A DNA stretch of 64,000 nucleotides from Lotus japonicus (Eukaryota > Streptophyta > Magnoliopsida > Fabales > Fabaceae). Position 1 is the stretch's first letter. Every line of letters begins with the position of its first letter. The notes beneath the pieces were generated by a model. The model was given only the letters and a program-made list of their open reading frames with translations, did not search any database and was not told where the DNA came from. Below are positions 9,380 to 20,254 of the stretch, piece after piece. The position numbers and the translations under genes are program-made. The stretch lies in contig NC_080042.1 of assembly GCF_012489685.1 (NCBI RefSeq), forward strand, positions 94,576,576 to 94,640,575, written 5' to 3'.

Positions 9380-9469
9380 GGTGAAGAATGAAAGGTTCTT
9401 GGATCGCAGAAAGAAGGGAAGAATGGAAAGAAAAGAGTTGCTGTTGAGAGACGAGTAGAAAACTGCTTC

Positions 9470-9476
9470 ATTTATA
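9470..9476 (-). promoter_or_regulatory. TATA box of small antisense gene, copy 1
   Basis: TATAAAT on the minus strand, 91 bp upstream of the ATG at 9379. The same element is found at 19832-19838 and 34886-34892 in the other copies. Confidence 0.5.
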
Positions 9477-9891
9477 GTAGGGAAGTAACAAACAGACGTA
9501 TTAATGCAAGTATGCAGTTACCAAAGCGTCAGCCAAACACGGCAAGCCACGTCAACCACTACCACAAGTGAAGGAATTTCTTGAGTCGTTGAACAGAAAC
9601 GTGATAAAAGCGTTATAAATTATCGTGGTTTTCCAAGAAACTTGGAAGTTGAAAGGTTAGATTAAGCACCAAGTCAAATGGTGAGGCTTAGCAATTCAAT
9701 GCAAGGAGTAATGTAGCGAAAGCTAATTCAACGATAAAATGTAAATCGAGAAATAAAGCATGTCGAGCATTGCCAATACAAAGTCATTCATTAATTAAAT
9801 CGAATAGAGTTACAGGACGGGAATGATAAAGTTGGCAACAAAGGCCATAATAGATCCATGGCCATTACAATAAGGCAACAAATATTGAAGC

Positions 9892-10587
9892 CTAAATTCT
9901 CGACTTGAAGGCTTCAAGCTGAACCCCAGCAGCAGCAATCCTACAATCCAAGCTTTGCTTCATACGCTGTTCCGCTGCTACTTCTTTAGAAAGTTGAGAT
10001 GTCGAGAGCATCACACCCGTGCACTCAGCAGCCAGCGTATTCAGTCGCGAATTCACGGCTGGGCTTCATCAATCAACATAGCCTTTTGCTTCTCGAGTCT
10101 GGCTACCTCCCTGTGAAGCTCATCTAGTCGAGCATCAACACTCGACAACTCAGCTGCAATAAGGGTCCTCCTAGCAGTCAGCTTGAGAACCTCTTCTTTT
10201 GCGGGCAATAGGCCATTGGTATTGGAAGCCACTTGTGCCTTTTTAGTCTCAATAGATTGCTCCACTGCAATGGCTTTGTCAAGTGTGGCCACAATATCGA
10301 CCACGAGAGTTTGCAAATTCGACGAGAGCATCTGCCTGAATTTGATCAAGTTGTTGGCTTAAGAGAAAGGCAAGCAGTTCTTTCACTTCTTGGCCTAATT
10401 GAGGATTGACTCGGACACTGCCAATGAAGCCAGCATCGAAAACCAGCCCTTTTAACTTAACGAGAGCCGCTTCAATCCGGCTATCATCGGGCACCCCACC
10501 AGACTGAGCAGTCTCAGCAATTTCAGCTTGGCGCGGCGGAGACTCGAGATCCAAAGTACCATCAAAGAAGCTCTGGAAGATGGAAGA
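9892..10587 (-). pseudogene. 3' part of antisense PMD gene (exon 4), frameshifted and cut by gap, copy 1
   Basis: This segment corresponds to the C-terminal exon of the antisense gene that is complete at 35308-39269. It carries a missing C near 10064 and an extra A near 10311, which break the frame that is open in copies 2 and 3. Both changes alter homopolymer length and lie within 550 bp of the gap, so they may be sequencing errors rather than true mutations. The rest of the gene is lost in the gap. Confidence 0.75.
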
Positions 10588-10687
10588 NNNNNNNNNNNNN
10601 NNNNNNNNNNNNNNNNNNNNNNNNNNNNNNNNNNNNNNNNNNNNNNNNNNNNNNNNNNNNNNNNNNNNNNNNNNNNNNNNNNNNNNN
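10588..10687. other. Assembly gap (100 N)
   Basis: Exactly 100 Ns, a conventional placeholder for a gap of unknown size. Left of it is the antisense PMD exon 4; right of it is unrelated AT-rich DNA. Confidence 0.99.
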
Positions 10688-11103
10688 AATTTTTAATTTA
10701 ATTTGGGGGTGAGATTGCAAATTTTTAAATAGAATAAGGGGTATTTTAATTTTTTTTAATTGTTTGGGGGGGTTATTTAAACTTTTAATAAGATTGTGGG
10801 TTAATTTTAAAGAAAAAAACATTTTTTTTTGTTAAATCAGTCCCCCTACGTTGACCACCGTGAGCTCCGCTCCGGCGAGGACAAATAATTAGGGTTTTCG
10901 TAAGTTCAGGGACGGGATCCTAAAGTTTACGAAAGTAGGGACGAAAACCAAATGACCCCTAAAGTTCGAGGATGGTTTGCACCTTTATCCCTTATTTCTA
11001 CAGTATAATTCAATTCCTATCAAAAAAGCTGACTCTCAAACACCAATGTTATAACATTATTTCTATAATATAATTCAGTTCCTATCATTTGTAGATATAT
11101 ATA
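10688..11103. other. Flank of copy 2 with probable MULE terminus
   Basis: AT-rich DNA between the gap and the LTR of copy 2. The stretch ending at 10991, read as reverse complement, begins GGGATAAAGGTGCAAACC followed by 'gtccct' and 'cgtccc' phrases. That resembles the terminal inverted repeats of plant Mutator-like elements; the other end is not visible. Two related copies of 'ttatttct..a.tataattca.ttcctatca' occur at about 10992-11022 and 11055-11086. No gene is seen. This flank does not match the flank of copies 1 and 3. Confidence 0.5.
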
Positions 11104-11871
11104 TGTTGGCCCAATATTTTGGCCCAAGAAAGAAAAACGCATTCAGCCCAAAATACTCAGAGTAGTCGAATTCTGACTAGAAGGAAGGAAAAGGAAAATG
11201 CACTAAGTTAATGGGGCAGCCAAATTCGACAACAACAATTACTACTAAACACAGGCACATGTGACACGTGCCACATTGACCAAGTCAAATTCTCCCCACG
11301 ATGGTCGAAAACGTGGCCAAGAAACGGTTGAGAAACACGACCCTCACCACTACGCATGAAACTTCCGGAACAAGCATCAGATCGTGGGGAATCAGACCCA
11401 CTAACCCGACCAACAAGGAAGAAAACCGCCAGAGACACGCGAGACATAGAGCTCTATAAATAGGAAAATCTGATTCAGAAAAGTGGTTCCCAACTCAAAC
11501 TCTGAAAAAATTCACCAGAAAGCTTTAATGTCCGCATCAATGAGACTTCGAGAGCAGAACGTGATGATGGAGGAGTATGTTGCAGAACCAACGCTTTAAT
11601 TTCCTTGCATTTCAGTTCGTTAATTCCCAGTTTTTATGTGTAGCTCGTTTTGTCGAAATTTGCTTTCATGTTATTTTGGTTTGCTCGACTATTGTGTAAT
11701 CGACTCATATTCAATAAAATCCAGTTTCGTTCAAAGTTGTTTATTGTTGTCGAAAATACGTCCGTTCACACACAACACTTTGGCAAAGCGTTTTCTCAAA
11801 AGGACCCTGAAATTTAAACTTCCTTTAGTCGAACTAAGAGGATATTTGTTTACCAAAAATCAGTGTAAACA
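11104..11871 (+). repeat. 5' LTR of copy 2 (diverged)
   Basis: 768 bp, TG...CA. Relative to the 776-bp LTRs it lacks the 9-bp unit GAGGCAGTT near 11328 and has 12 scattered substitutions, mostly transitions. The TATA box, G-box, uORF and AATAAA are all retained. The next bases form a primer-binding site at 11875-11893. Confidence 0.9.
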
Positions 11872-11988
11872 AATTGGCACGCCCGGTGGGACCATTTTTT
11901 GTGAAAATTAAGTTTTACAGAAGCGTTTTGTGTGTTTTGTTTGCTGCATGCTATTTGGTATTTGCTACGTGCCTTGATTGTGATTTAT

Positions 11989-14900
11989 ATGCGCCTGAGA
12001 AGTGGTAAGACTATAAGTATGGCAAGCAATCGAGGAAGAACCTCCCCTCAAGGATCTAACGTGGGTAATCAGAGTAGTCCCGGGGGAAGTAGTGGTAATA
12101 ATAATGAAGAAGTGTCTACTGGAATGGGGCATGGCACCAGTATGCCAACCCAGAATGTGGCAATTTCTGCAGTTGCAGAAATGCCTGTATCTACATCAGT
12201 ACAGGCACAAATCGTTCCAACGATTACGAGGGACATGCCTTATGGTATGCCTGCATCTATGATACAAGGCATACAAGGCACGTGTTCGACGTTCCCTGAA
12301 AATGTTCCCCCATTCAGCATACCCCCTTTTGGGGCAAATGGAACAATGTTAAACTTGGGGAGTCGAGTTAGTCCCCCTATTCCTGGATCTAGTTCACAAA
12401 TTTATTTATCTACAGGTATGAATAATGGTTCACTTCAAGCCATTAGGCAGCAAGTAGATGATAGTAACCATGAAATGGTTAACATGCTATCTCGACAGAT
12501 AGGTGAGCTAATCAACCCTGTGCTCCAAAATAATAATGCCAACAATCAGCATTTGGCACGACAGATGGATCGTTTGGCAACAGCCCTGGGGGCACCAGTC
12601 GAAGTCCAACCGGCACCAGGGATTAACCAAATCCCGTTGCCTAACCATGTCCCTGCTCCGGCGCGCTATCAGGCGCCGCAACACCAAGAGATGAGGGCAA
12701 ACCCTTTGTACGAGGCAGTGCAGCCACCATTGCAAAATGTGTATATGGTAAACAGGGAAGAACACGCTGATGGTGTGCTAGAAAGAATTCGACACCAGAA
12801 CGCTGGGGGGCAACAAAATGTTGCTGCTGTGGTGGAGCAATTGTTGAACCAACATGGTTTCAACGTGGGTTTCGCGAATAGACCCCATTTTGTGTCAGCC
12901 TTTACAGAGGAGGTTCTCGAATCAGAACTTCCTCGAGGCTGGAAGGTCCCCAAATTCACTAAGTTCTCAGGGGATTCAGGAGAGTCCACAGTAGAACACA
13001 TAGCCAGGTACCAAATCGAAGCAGGAGACTTAGCCATCAATGAGAATTTGAAAATGAAGTACTTCCCGAGTTCTCTAACCAAAAATGCATTTACCTGGTT
13101 CACCACCCTCGCTCCTAGGTCAGTCCGTACATGGGCCCAGTTGGAAAGAATTTTCCATGAACAGTTCTTTAGGGGAGAGTGCAAAGTAAGTTTGAAAGAC
13201 CTGGCTAGTGTCAAAAGAAAGCCAGCAGAGTCTATTGATGATTACCTAAACAGGTTTAGGATGCTTAAATCTCGATGCTTCACCCATGTTCCTGAACACG
13301 AGTTAGTTGTCTTAGCCGCTGGTGGTCTAGAGTATTCCATTAGAAAGAAGATCGACACTCAGTATATTCGAGATATGTCTTTACTCGCAGATAGAGTGAG
13401 GCACATCGAAATGCTAAAGGCCGAGAAGTCAGAGGAAAGGGCCAAGACCACTAAGTGGCCAAAGAAAGAGAAGGTAGCGTACATAGATGCGGATTCAGTA
13501 GGTCAGAATCCATGTGTCTATCGAGAAGTCCCTGCGGACGTCGATTTGAATGACGTCAATCTGGCTGAACTTCAGCCAGGGGGTCCTTATGTGTGTAAAG
13601 CATTGAAACCACGAGAAAACAAGCCTGGGGAGGAAAATCCCAAGAACACGATTCCTGCTGTAAAAACTTATACTTTTGATGTGGCCAAATGTGATGCAAT
13701 CTATGATATACTTGTGTCTGATGGTTTGCTTGTGGTCCCCAAAGACCAAAAACTTCCTTCTCCTGAACAAAGGAAAGGGAAGAAATATTGCAAATATCAT
13801 AACTTTTTTGGTCATTGGACCTCACAATGTGTTCGTTTCAGGGACCTCGTGCAGGGGGCATTGGACTCAGGAAGGCTCAAGTATGACGAAAAAGCCAAAA
13901 GTCAAATGAAGATTGACTCCGACCCACTGCAGGTAGCTGAAGCCAACTACGTGGAACCTTTCTACATTGGCATGGTTGACATTTCCGAGAAGCTGAATCT
14001 GGGCCTGACACTCGAGGAGGCAAAGGAGGAAAACACGGCTGTCGAAGAACCAGACGTCGTGAAAGAAGTGAACTTGGAAGAGGCTTACCCCAAGGCTGGA
14101 GAAACCCTTGTCGAGTTTCTATCCCGCAGCAAAGACGGCGAGAGGGAGGTTATGTTGTGCCCTCGATGCAGCGCTGTTTTCGACAAATCCGCAGCCAAGG
14201 CCTATCAAGATTCAGAAATGAAAAGGCATTATCAGAAGAAGGCTCCTGTATCCAGGAGACTGAAGTACCCTCATGAGGAGTGGGTCGAAAGAGACCAGGA
14301 ACTCGATGGCCATAAAGGCCAAAAAACAAGCAGTAAAGACAAAACCTACCTCCCCAATGCTGGATTGCCAAGAAACCAATGGTTCAGGCCAACGCCTCCA
14401 AGGCCAAAACCATACCCTAAGTGGCAGAAAATCGACTTAGGCCAGGGATCCTCTTACATCAACAATTCCCGTGTGTCACGAAGCTACTCCTATGGCTCTG
14501 AGAACTACTATGCCCCTGAACAGATGACCAGGACTCAGTTCAGGCGTTTTTTGAGGAAAAGGAAAGCTGAGAGGGAAAGAGGTGGCAAGTTCCGTTCACT
14601 ATGGGACATAAAGCCAGAAGATAACTCTCGCAATGAACCTAATGTGGCGTCGATTATCAACCAGCTGGATCACGCCATCAAACAGGGAGCAACCATACCA
14701 TCAAATCCAGCTAAGGAAAAAGGGAAGAATGTCGTCGAGGATGAGGATGAAGACATGCTCGAAGATTTCGACGACAGTGAGGGAGAAGAGCTCAACATCA
14801 TCTGCATCGTGTCCATCCTACCTGCAGAATTCGATAGAATCTCAGAGGTCACTGAAAGTGAGGAAGACTACTATGTCGACGACGAACCAGATGACAATCC

Positions 14901-15618
14901 TTTGTGTTATTATGTGATGCAGAGAGGATCCGTCGAAGATGAAAGAGCTATCTTCCAAAGGCCAACCGAGCAAATGAAGAGCCATTTGAAACCGTTATTT
15001 GTTTGGGCCAGAGTCGAGGAGAAGGGTGTTAACAAAGTCCTTGTCGACGGGGGAGCTGCAATTAACCTCATGCCCGGATTTATGCTCAAGAAGTTAGGAA
15101 AAACTGAAGCGGATCTAATCTCACATGACATGGTACTTTCCGATTATGAAGGAAAGACAGGTTCTTCCCTAGGGGCAATCATGTTGAACATAACCGTAGG
15201 AACAGTAGCCCGTTCCACATTGTTCATTGTAGTCCCTTCGAAGGCCAATTACAATTTGCTGCTAGGAAGAGAATGGATTCATGGCGTGGGGGCAGTGCCT
15301 TCAACCTTACACCAACGTATATCCATTTGGAAGGCTGATGGAGTTGTCGAAAATGTACAAGCAGATCAAAGCTACTATTTAGCAGAAACAAGTTACGTTG
15401 GTAAGAAGAATTTCGAGAAGAGTTTAGCCACAATTGCTCCTTTAGACACAGTGGCTAGCCAGTACTTCAACCCCTACTCAGAGTACTCAGTAACGTTGGA
15501 CCCCATCCGGGGCCTAAACCTCAATGAAGCATGTAAACCTGATGCCATGAGTGGATGGCACAGTGATGAAGAGAAAGATGCCACTGATGGGTGGCAAGCC
15601 AATGATAAAGATGATTAA
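11989..15618 (+). CDS. Retrotransposon gag-protease polyprotein, copy 2
   Basis: An intact 1209-residue ORF from ATG 11989 to TAA 15616-15618, with the same layout as copy 1: capsid region, C-x2-H-x4-H-x4-C zinc knuckle, acidic linker and DGG-type aspartic protease. It differs from copy 1 by a handful of residues (for example Thr/Ala in the capsid-proximal linker and Asp/Gly and Leu/Pro between capsid and knuckle) and by more silent changes. Retention of an open gag next to a broken pol suggests recent insertion or little time since inactivation. Confidence 0.9.
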   Translation: MRLRSGKTISMASNRGRTSPQGSNVGNQSSPGGSSGNNNEEVSTGMGHGTSMPTQNVAISAVAEMPVSTSVQAQIVPTITRDMPYGMPASMIQGIQGTCSTFPENVPPFSIPPFGANGTMLNLGSRVSPPIPGSSSQIYLSTGMNNGSLQAIRQQVDDSNHEMVNMLSRQIGELINPVLQNNNANNQHLARQMDRLATALGAPVEVQPAPGINQIPLPNHVPAPARYQAPQHQEMRANPLYEAVQPPLQNVYMVNREEHADGVLERIRHQNAGGQQNVAAVVEQLLNQHGFNVGFANRPHFVSAFTEEVLESELPRGWKVPKFTKFSGDSGESTVEHIARYQIEAGDLAINENLKMKYFPSSLTKNAFTWFTTLAPRSVRTWAQLERIFHEQFFRGECKVSLKDLASVKRKPAESIDDYLNRFRMLKSRCFTHVPEHELVVLAAGGLEYSIRKKIDTQYIRDMSLLADRVRHIEMLKAEKSEERAKTTKWPKKEKVAYIDADSVGQNPCVYREVPADVDLNDVNLAELQPGGPYVCKALKPRENKPGEENPKNTIPAVKTYTFDVAKCDAIYDILVSDGLLVVPKDQKLPSPEQRKGKKYCKYHNFFGHWTSQCVRFRDLVQGALDSGRLKYDEKAKSQMKIDSDPLQVAEANYVEPFYIGMVDISEKLNLGLTLEEAKEENTAVEEPDVVKEVNLEEAYPKAGETLVEFLSRSKDGEREVMLCPRCSAVFDKSAAKAYQDSEMKRHYQKKAPVSRRLKYPHEEWVERDQELDGHKGQKTSSKDKTYLPNAGLPRNQWFRPTPPRPKPYPKWQKIDLGQGSSYINNSRVSRSYSYGSENYYAPEQMTRTQFRRFLRKRKAERERGGKFRSLWDIKPEDNSRNEPNVASIINQLDHAIKQGATIPSNPAKEKGKNVVEDEDEDMLEDFDDSEGEELNIICIVSILPAEFDRISEVTESEEDYYVDDEPDDNPLCYYVMQRGSVEDERAIFQRPTEQMKSHLKPLFVWARVEEKGVNKVLVDGGAAINLMPGFMLKKLGKTEADLISHDMVLSDYEGKTGSSLGAIMLNITVGTVARSTLFIVVPSKANYNLLLGREWIHGVGAVPSTLHQRISIWKADGVVENVQADQSYYLAETSYVGKKNFEKSLATIAPLDTVASQYFNPYSEYSVTLDPIRGLNLNEACKPDAMSGWHSDEEKDATDGWQANDKDD

Positions 15619-18600
15619 TTCGAGCATGGCTCGAATTTCGGCTTACGCAGCCGAAAACAAAATAAGAACGGCCTTGGAGGCCGAGAGGATGGCCAAAGAA
15701 ATGGCTATCAACGAAGCTAATGTCTCAATCCTGCCTGTCGAACTGACACCTCAGGAGGAGACAACAACAAACAAGGATGATACGTGCATAGAAGTAAACA
15801 AGCAGAGTGCCGAGGGATGCGGATTCGAGGACCTTTGCAATCTGAGGCTAGATTGCATCTATGATGACGGCCCATTAGGCTTCGAGAAGCCAGTGGTCGA
15901 ATTGTCCAAGAAAATGGAAGCGCAAGACCTTTAGAAGAAGTAGACCTGGGTGATGGCTTAGAAAAGAGGCCAACGTATATTAGTGCTCTCATTGACCCGG
16001 AGCTAAAAGACAGGATGGTGAAATTACTCAAGGAATTCAAAGACTGTTTCGCTTGGGATTACGATGAAATGCCCGGCCTCAGTCGAGAAGTGGTGGAATT
16101 GAAGTTACCCATCAAAGAAAACAAGAAACCAGTCAAGCAACTGCCCAGGAGGTTCCATCCAGATGTGTTGGTGAAAATCAAGGAAGAAATCGAAAGACTC
16201 CTCAGGTGTAAATTTATCAGAACAGCTCGATATGTGGACTGGTTAGCCAACGTGGTTCCAGTAATCAAGAAGAATGGGAAGATGAGAGTTTGCATAGATT
16301 TCCGAGATCTTAACGCCGCCACTCCAAAAGACGAGTATCACATGCCTATTGCTGAGATGATGGTGGATTCAGCTGCAGGTCACGAATACTTAAGCTTGTT
16401 AGATGGCTACTCAGGCTACAACCAAATCTTCATAGCAGAAGAGGACGTGTCGAAGACAGCTTTTCGATGTCCTGGTGCCTTAGGGACATACGAGTGGGTG
16501 GTCATGCCATTTGGGTTGAAAAACGCTGGCGCGACCTACCAAAGGGTAATGAATACCATTTTTCATGATTTTATAGAAACCTTCATGCAGGTTTATATTG
16601 ATGACATTGTGGTGAAATCCCCATCACGGGATGACCATTTGTTGCATCTAAGGAAATCCTTTGAGAGGATGAGAAAATATGGCTTGAAGATGAATCCCCT
16701 TAAATGTGCCTTTGGTGTTATTGCAGGTGATTTTTTGGGTTTTGTGGTGCACAAAAAGGGCATCGAAATCAACAAAAATAAAGCTAAAGCCATTCTCGAC
16801 ACAAGTCCACCAACCAGCAAGAAGCAACTACAATCGTTATTGGGGAAGATTAACTTCCTAAGGAGATTCATTACCAACCTCAGTGAAAAGACCAAGTCAT
16901 TTTCTCCGCTTCTTCGACTAAAAAAGGAAGATGTGTTTCGCTGGGAGGCAGAGCACCAAAAGGCATTCGATGAACTCAAGAAGTACTTATCCAATCCACC
17001 TGTAATGGTACCACCCATCAAGGGGAGGCCAATGAAGCTGTATATTTCTGCCACAGATGAAACCATCGGGAGCATGTTGGCTCAAGAAGATGAAAATGGC
17101 AACGAAAGAGCCATATTTTATTTAAGTAGGGTGTTAAATAGCGCAGAAACTCGATACACTATGATCGAGAAATTGTGTCTATGCCTATACTTCTCTTGTG
17201 TAAAGTTGAAATATTATATAAAGCCAATCGATGTAATGGTTTTTTCTCATTATGATATAATAAAGCACATGTTATCCAAACCAATCTTGCATAGTCGAAT
17301 TGGTAAATGGGCTTTAGCCCTAACCGAATATTCATTAACTTACACCCCATTAAAAGCGATTAAAGGGCAGGCGGTTGCTGATTTCTTGGCAGATCACACC
17401 ATGCCTAGAGAGATCATAACCTATGTGGGCATACAGCCTTGGAAGTTATACTTCGACGGTTCCAGCCATAAGAATGGAACTGGAATCGGGATGTTTATCA
17501 TGTCCCCGCAGGGCATCCCCACTAAATTCAAATTTAGGATCAAGAGTAATTGCTCGAACAATGAGGTCGAGTATGAGGCACTGATATCAGGCCTCGAGAT
17601 CTTGCTAGCGCTCGGGGCAAAGAATGTTGTCGTGAAAGGAGATTCTGAGTTGGTAGTAAAGCAGCTTACCAAAGAATACAAGTGCGTTAGTGAGCATCTA
17701 GCCAAATATTATGTGAAAGCGAGCAATTTGTTGGCTAAATTCGATGAAGCTGGAATAGGACATGTTCCTAGAATAGAGAACCAAGAAGCCAATGAATTGG
17801 CGCAGGTTGCTTCTGGGTATATGATAGACAGACTAAAGTTAACGGAGTTAGTCAAGATCAAAGAAAAACTGAGTCCTTCAGATCTCGACATTATGGTCAT
17901 TGATAATCTAACTCCTGACGATTGGAGAAAGCCAATTGTCGAATACCTGCAGAATCCAGTGGGGTCAACTGATAGAAAAGTCAAGTATAGAGCTCTAAGT
18001 TACACCATTTTGGGCAACGAGTTGTTTAAAAAGAACGTCGACGGCACACTGTTGAAATGCTTAAGCGAAGACGACGCATTTATAGCAGTATCAGCTGCTC
18101 ACGATGGCCTGTGCGGTGCTCACCAAGCAGGGGCCAAAATGAAATGGATTCTATTTAGACAAGGTTTGTATTGGCCAACTATCATGAAAAATTGCATCGA
18201 GTACGCAAAAGGTTGTCAAGATTGCCAAAAACACTCAGGAATCCAGCATGTGCCAGCTAGCGAGTTGCACTCTATTATCAAGCCATGGCCTTTTAGGGGA
18301 TGGGCAATAGACTTAATTGGCGAAATTCACCCAGCTTCATCAAAGCAGCACAAGTATATCATTGTGGCAGTCGACTATTTCACTAAATGGGTCGAAGCCA
18401 TCCCACTACAAAACGTAACACAGGAAACGGTGATCGAGTTCATACAAAACCACATTGTATATCGATTTGGATTGCCAGAGTCCATTACAACTGACCAAGG
18501 CACAATGTTTGTGGACGCAAAGTGGCAGCCTTCGCAGAATCTTGGGGCATCAAGCTTTTGACCTCGACCCCTTACTACGCTCAGGCTAATGGCCAAGTAG

Positions 18601-19184
18601 AAGCAGCCAACAAAGTCTTAATAAGCTTGATCAAGAAGCATGTGGGTCGAAAACCAAAAAGCTGGCATGAATCTTTAAGCCAAGTCCTATGGGCTTACCG
18701 GAATTCACCAAGGGAAGCGACAGGAACGACGCCTTTTCGACTGGCCTATGGCCAAGAAGCCGTATTGCCCGCAGAGGTATACTTGCAATCATGTCGAATT
18801 CAAAGGCAAGAAGAAATCCCAAGCGACGTTTACTGGAATATGATGCTAGATGAAATGGTCAACCTCGACGAAGAAAGGCTCTTGGCATTAGACGTCTTAA
18901 CAAGGCAAAAGGATCGCATAGCTAAAGCATACAACAAAAAGGTTAGAGATCGATCTTTTATTACAGGGGATTATGTGTGGAAAGTCATTCTCCCAATGGA
19001 TAAAAAGGATAGAGTTTACGGAAAATGGACCCCCAGTTGGGAAGGGCCATTTACAGTCGAGAAAACGTTACCCAATAATGCTTACGTGATCAAGGAATTG
19101 GGCAATCAGAGTCAATGTGTTACGATAAATGGCAAGTATTTAAAAGCATATAAGCCAATGTTGCACGAATGTAAAATCGAATGA
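15566..19184 (+). pseudogene. Retrotransposon pol, copy 2, two frameshifts
   Basis: It is homologous throughout to the intact pol of copies 1 and 3 but is broken by two one-base deletions. The first, near 15928, turns a CCC run into CC and gives a premature stop just after. The second, near 18513, lies just after the integrase TTDQGT motif, so the integrase core is split. The RT (YIDDIVVKS near 16595) and both RNase H domains are otherwise conserved. This copy cannot make a full integrase as written. Confidence 0.88.
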
Positions 19185-19267
19185 AACATGAACGATAAAA
19201 TTGCCAAATTATATTCATTAATCGAAAAACATTACAAGTATGGCAAAATACAAGTAAAACTAGAAAC

Positions 19268-19741
19268 CTAAAAAGGAAAAATGGCTCTGTATCCGTCATA
19301 TTTAGCTTGCATAGGTGCTAATCGACCCGCCAGCGCCACCATCTGGCCCTCAAGTCGAGCCTTCTTTTGACGAGCAACCAGGTCTTCAAGGGAGGCTGCA
19401 AGAATCGCCACAACTGACTGAACAAGACCTTCAGGATCTTGCTGATCCAAAGAGGCCTGGAGAAAATCGAATTTATCCCTCCACTCATCTATTTGGTGTT
19501 CTTGAAAGAACACCATTACTGAAAGTTCCCGGAACTCTTCAAACAGAGGCTTGGCCTCCAAGAGAAGCCCTTGGAACTCCTGAAGAGGAATTCTAACGCG
19601 CGCAACGATTGGCCTATGAAGTAGTTGATCAATGAGCCCTAAAAGCTCATCAAGGCCAGCAGAGGAGTCATACAGGTTCTGGAAAAGGTTCTCTTGGAAA
19701 GCCAAGTCCTTGATACGGCGAAGAATTAGTCTGCTATCCAT
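19268..19741 (-). CDS. Antisense 157-residue coiled-coil-like protein, copy 2
   Basis: Intact counterpart of the antisense ORF in copies 1 and 3, from ATG 19741 to TAG 19268-19270. One residue differs (Ala for Val, about residue 137). The minus-strand TATA box TATAAAT is at 19832-19838. No domain is recognised. It is predicted to be helical, and its coding frame stays open in a copy whose pol is broken. Confidence 0.6.
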   Translation of the reverse strand: MDSRLILRRIKDLAFQENLFQNLYDSSAGLDELLGLIDQLLHRPIVARVRIPLQEFQGLLLEAKPLFEEFRELSVMVFFQEHQIDEWRDKFDFLQASLDQQDPEGLVQSVVAILAASLEDLVARQKKARLEGQMVALAGRLAPMQAKYDGYRAIFPF

Positions 19742-19831
19742 GGTGAAGAATGAAAGGTTCTTGGATCGCAGAAAGAAGGGAAGAATGGAAAGAAAAGAGT
19801 TGCTGTTGAGAGACGAGTAGAAAACTGCTTC

Positions 19832-19838
19832 ATTTATA
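19832..19838 (-). promoter_or_regulatory. TATA box of small antisense gene, copy 2
   Basis: TATAAAT on the minus strand, 91 bp upstream of the ATG at 19741, in the same relative position as in the other two copies. Confidence 0.5.
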
Positions 19839-20254
19839 GTAGGGAAGTAACAAACAGACGTATTAATGCAAGTATGCAGTTACCAAAGCGTCAGCCAAAC
19901 ACGGCAAGCCACGTCAACCACTACCACAAGTGAAGGAATTTCTTGAGTCGTTGAACAGAAACGTGATAAAAGCGTTATAAATTATCGTGGTTTTCCAAGA
20001 AACTTGGAAGTTGAAAGGTTAGATTAAGCACCAAGTCAAATGGTGAGGCTTAGCAATTCAATGCAAGGAGTAATGTAGCGAAAGCTAATTCAACGATAAA
20101 ATGTAAATCGAGAAATAAAGCATGTCGAGCATTGCCAATACAAAGTCATTCATTAAATTAAATCGAATAGAGTTACAGGACGGGAATGATAAAGTTGGCA
20201 ACAAAGGCCATAATAGATCCATGGCCATTACAATAAGGCAACAAATATTGAAGC

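Larger units (their letters stand above)
733..10587 (+). mobile_element. Tat-type Ty3/gypsy LTR retrotransposon, copy 1, cut by assembly gap
   Basis: This copy starts with a 776-bp 5' LTR (TG...CA) after the target-site sequence CTATC (728-732). It continues through the primer-binding site, gag-protease, RT-RNaseH-aRNaseH-integrase, a small antisense ORF and the 3' part of the antisense PMD gene, then runs into 100 Ns. The order gag-PR-RT-RH-aRH-INT with a second RNase H before integrase is diagnostic of the Tat clade. Its coding sequence appears identical to that of the copy at 26150-40545, which argues they are one insertion represented twice. The 3' LTR is not present on this contig. Confidence 0.9.
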
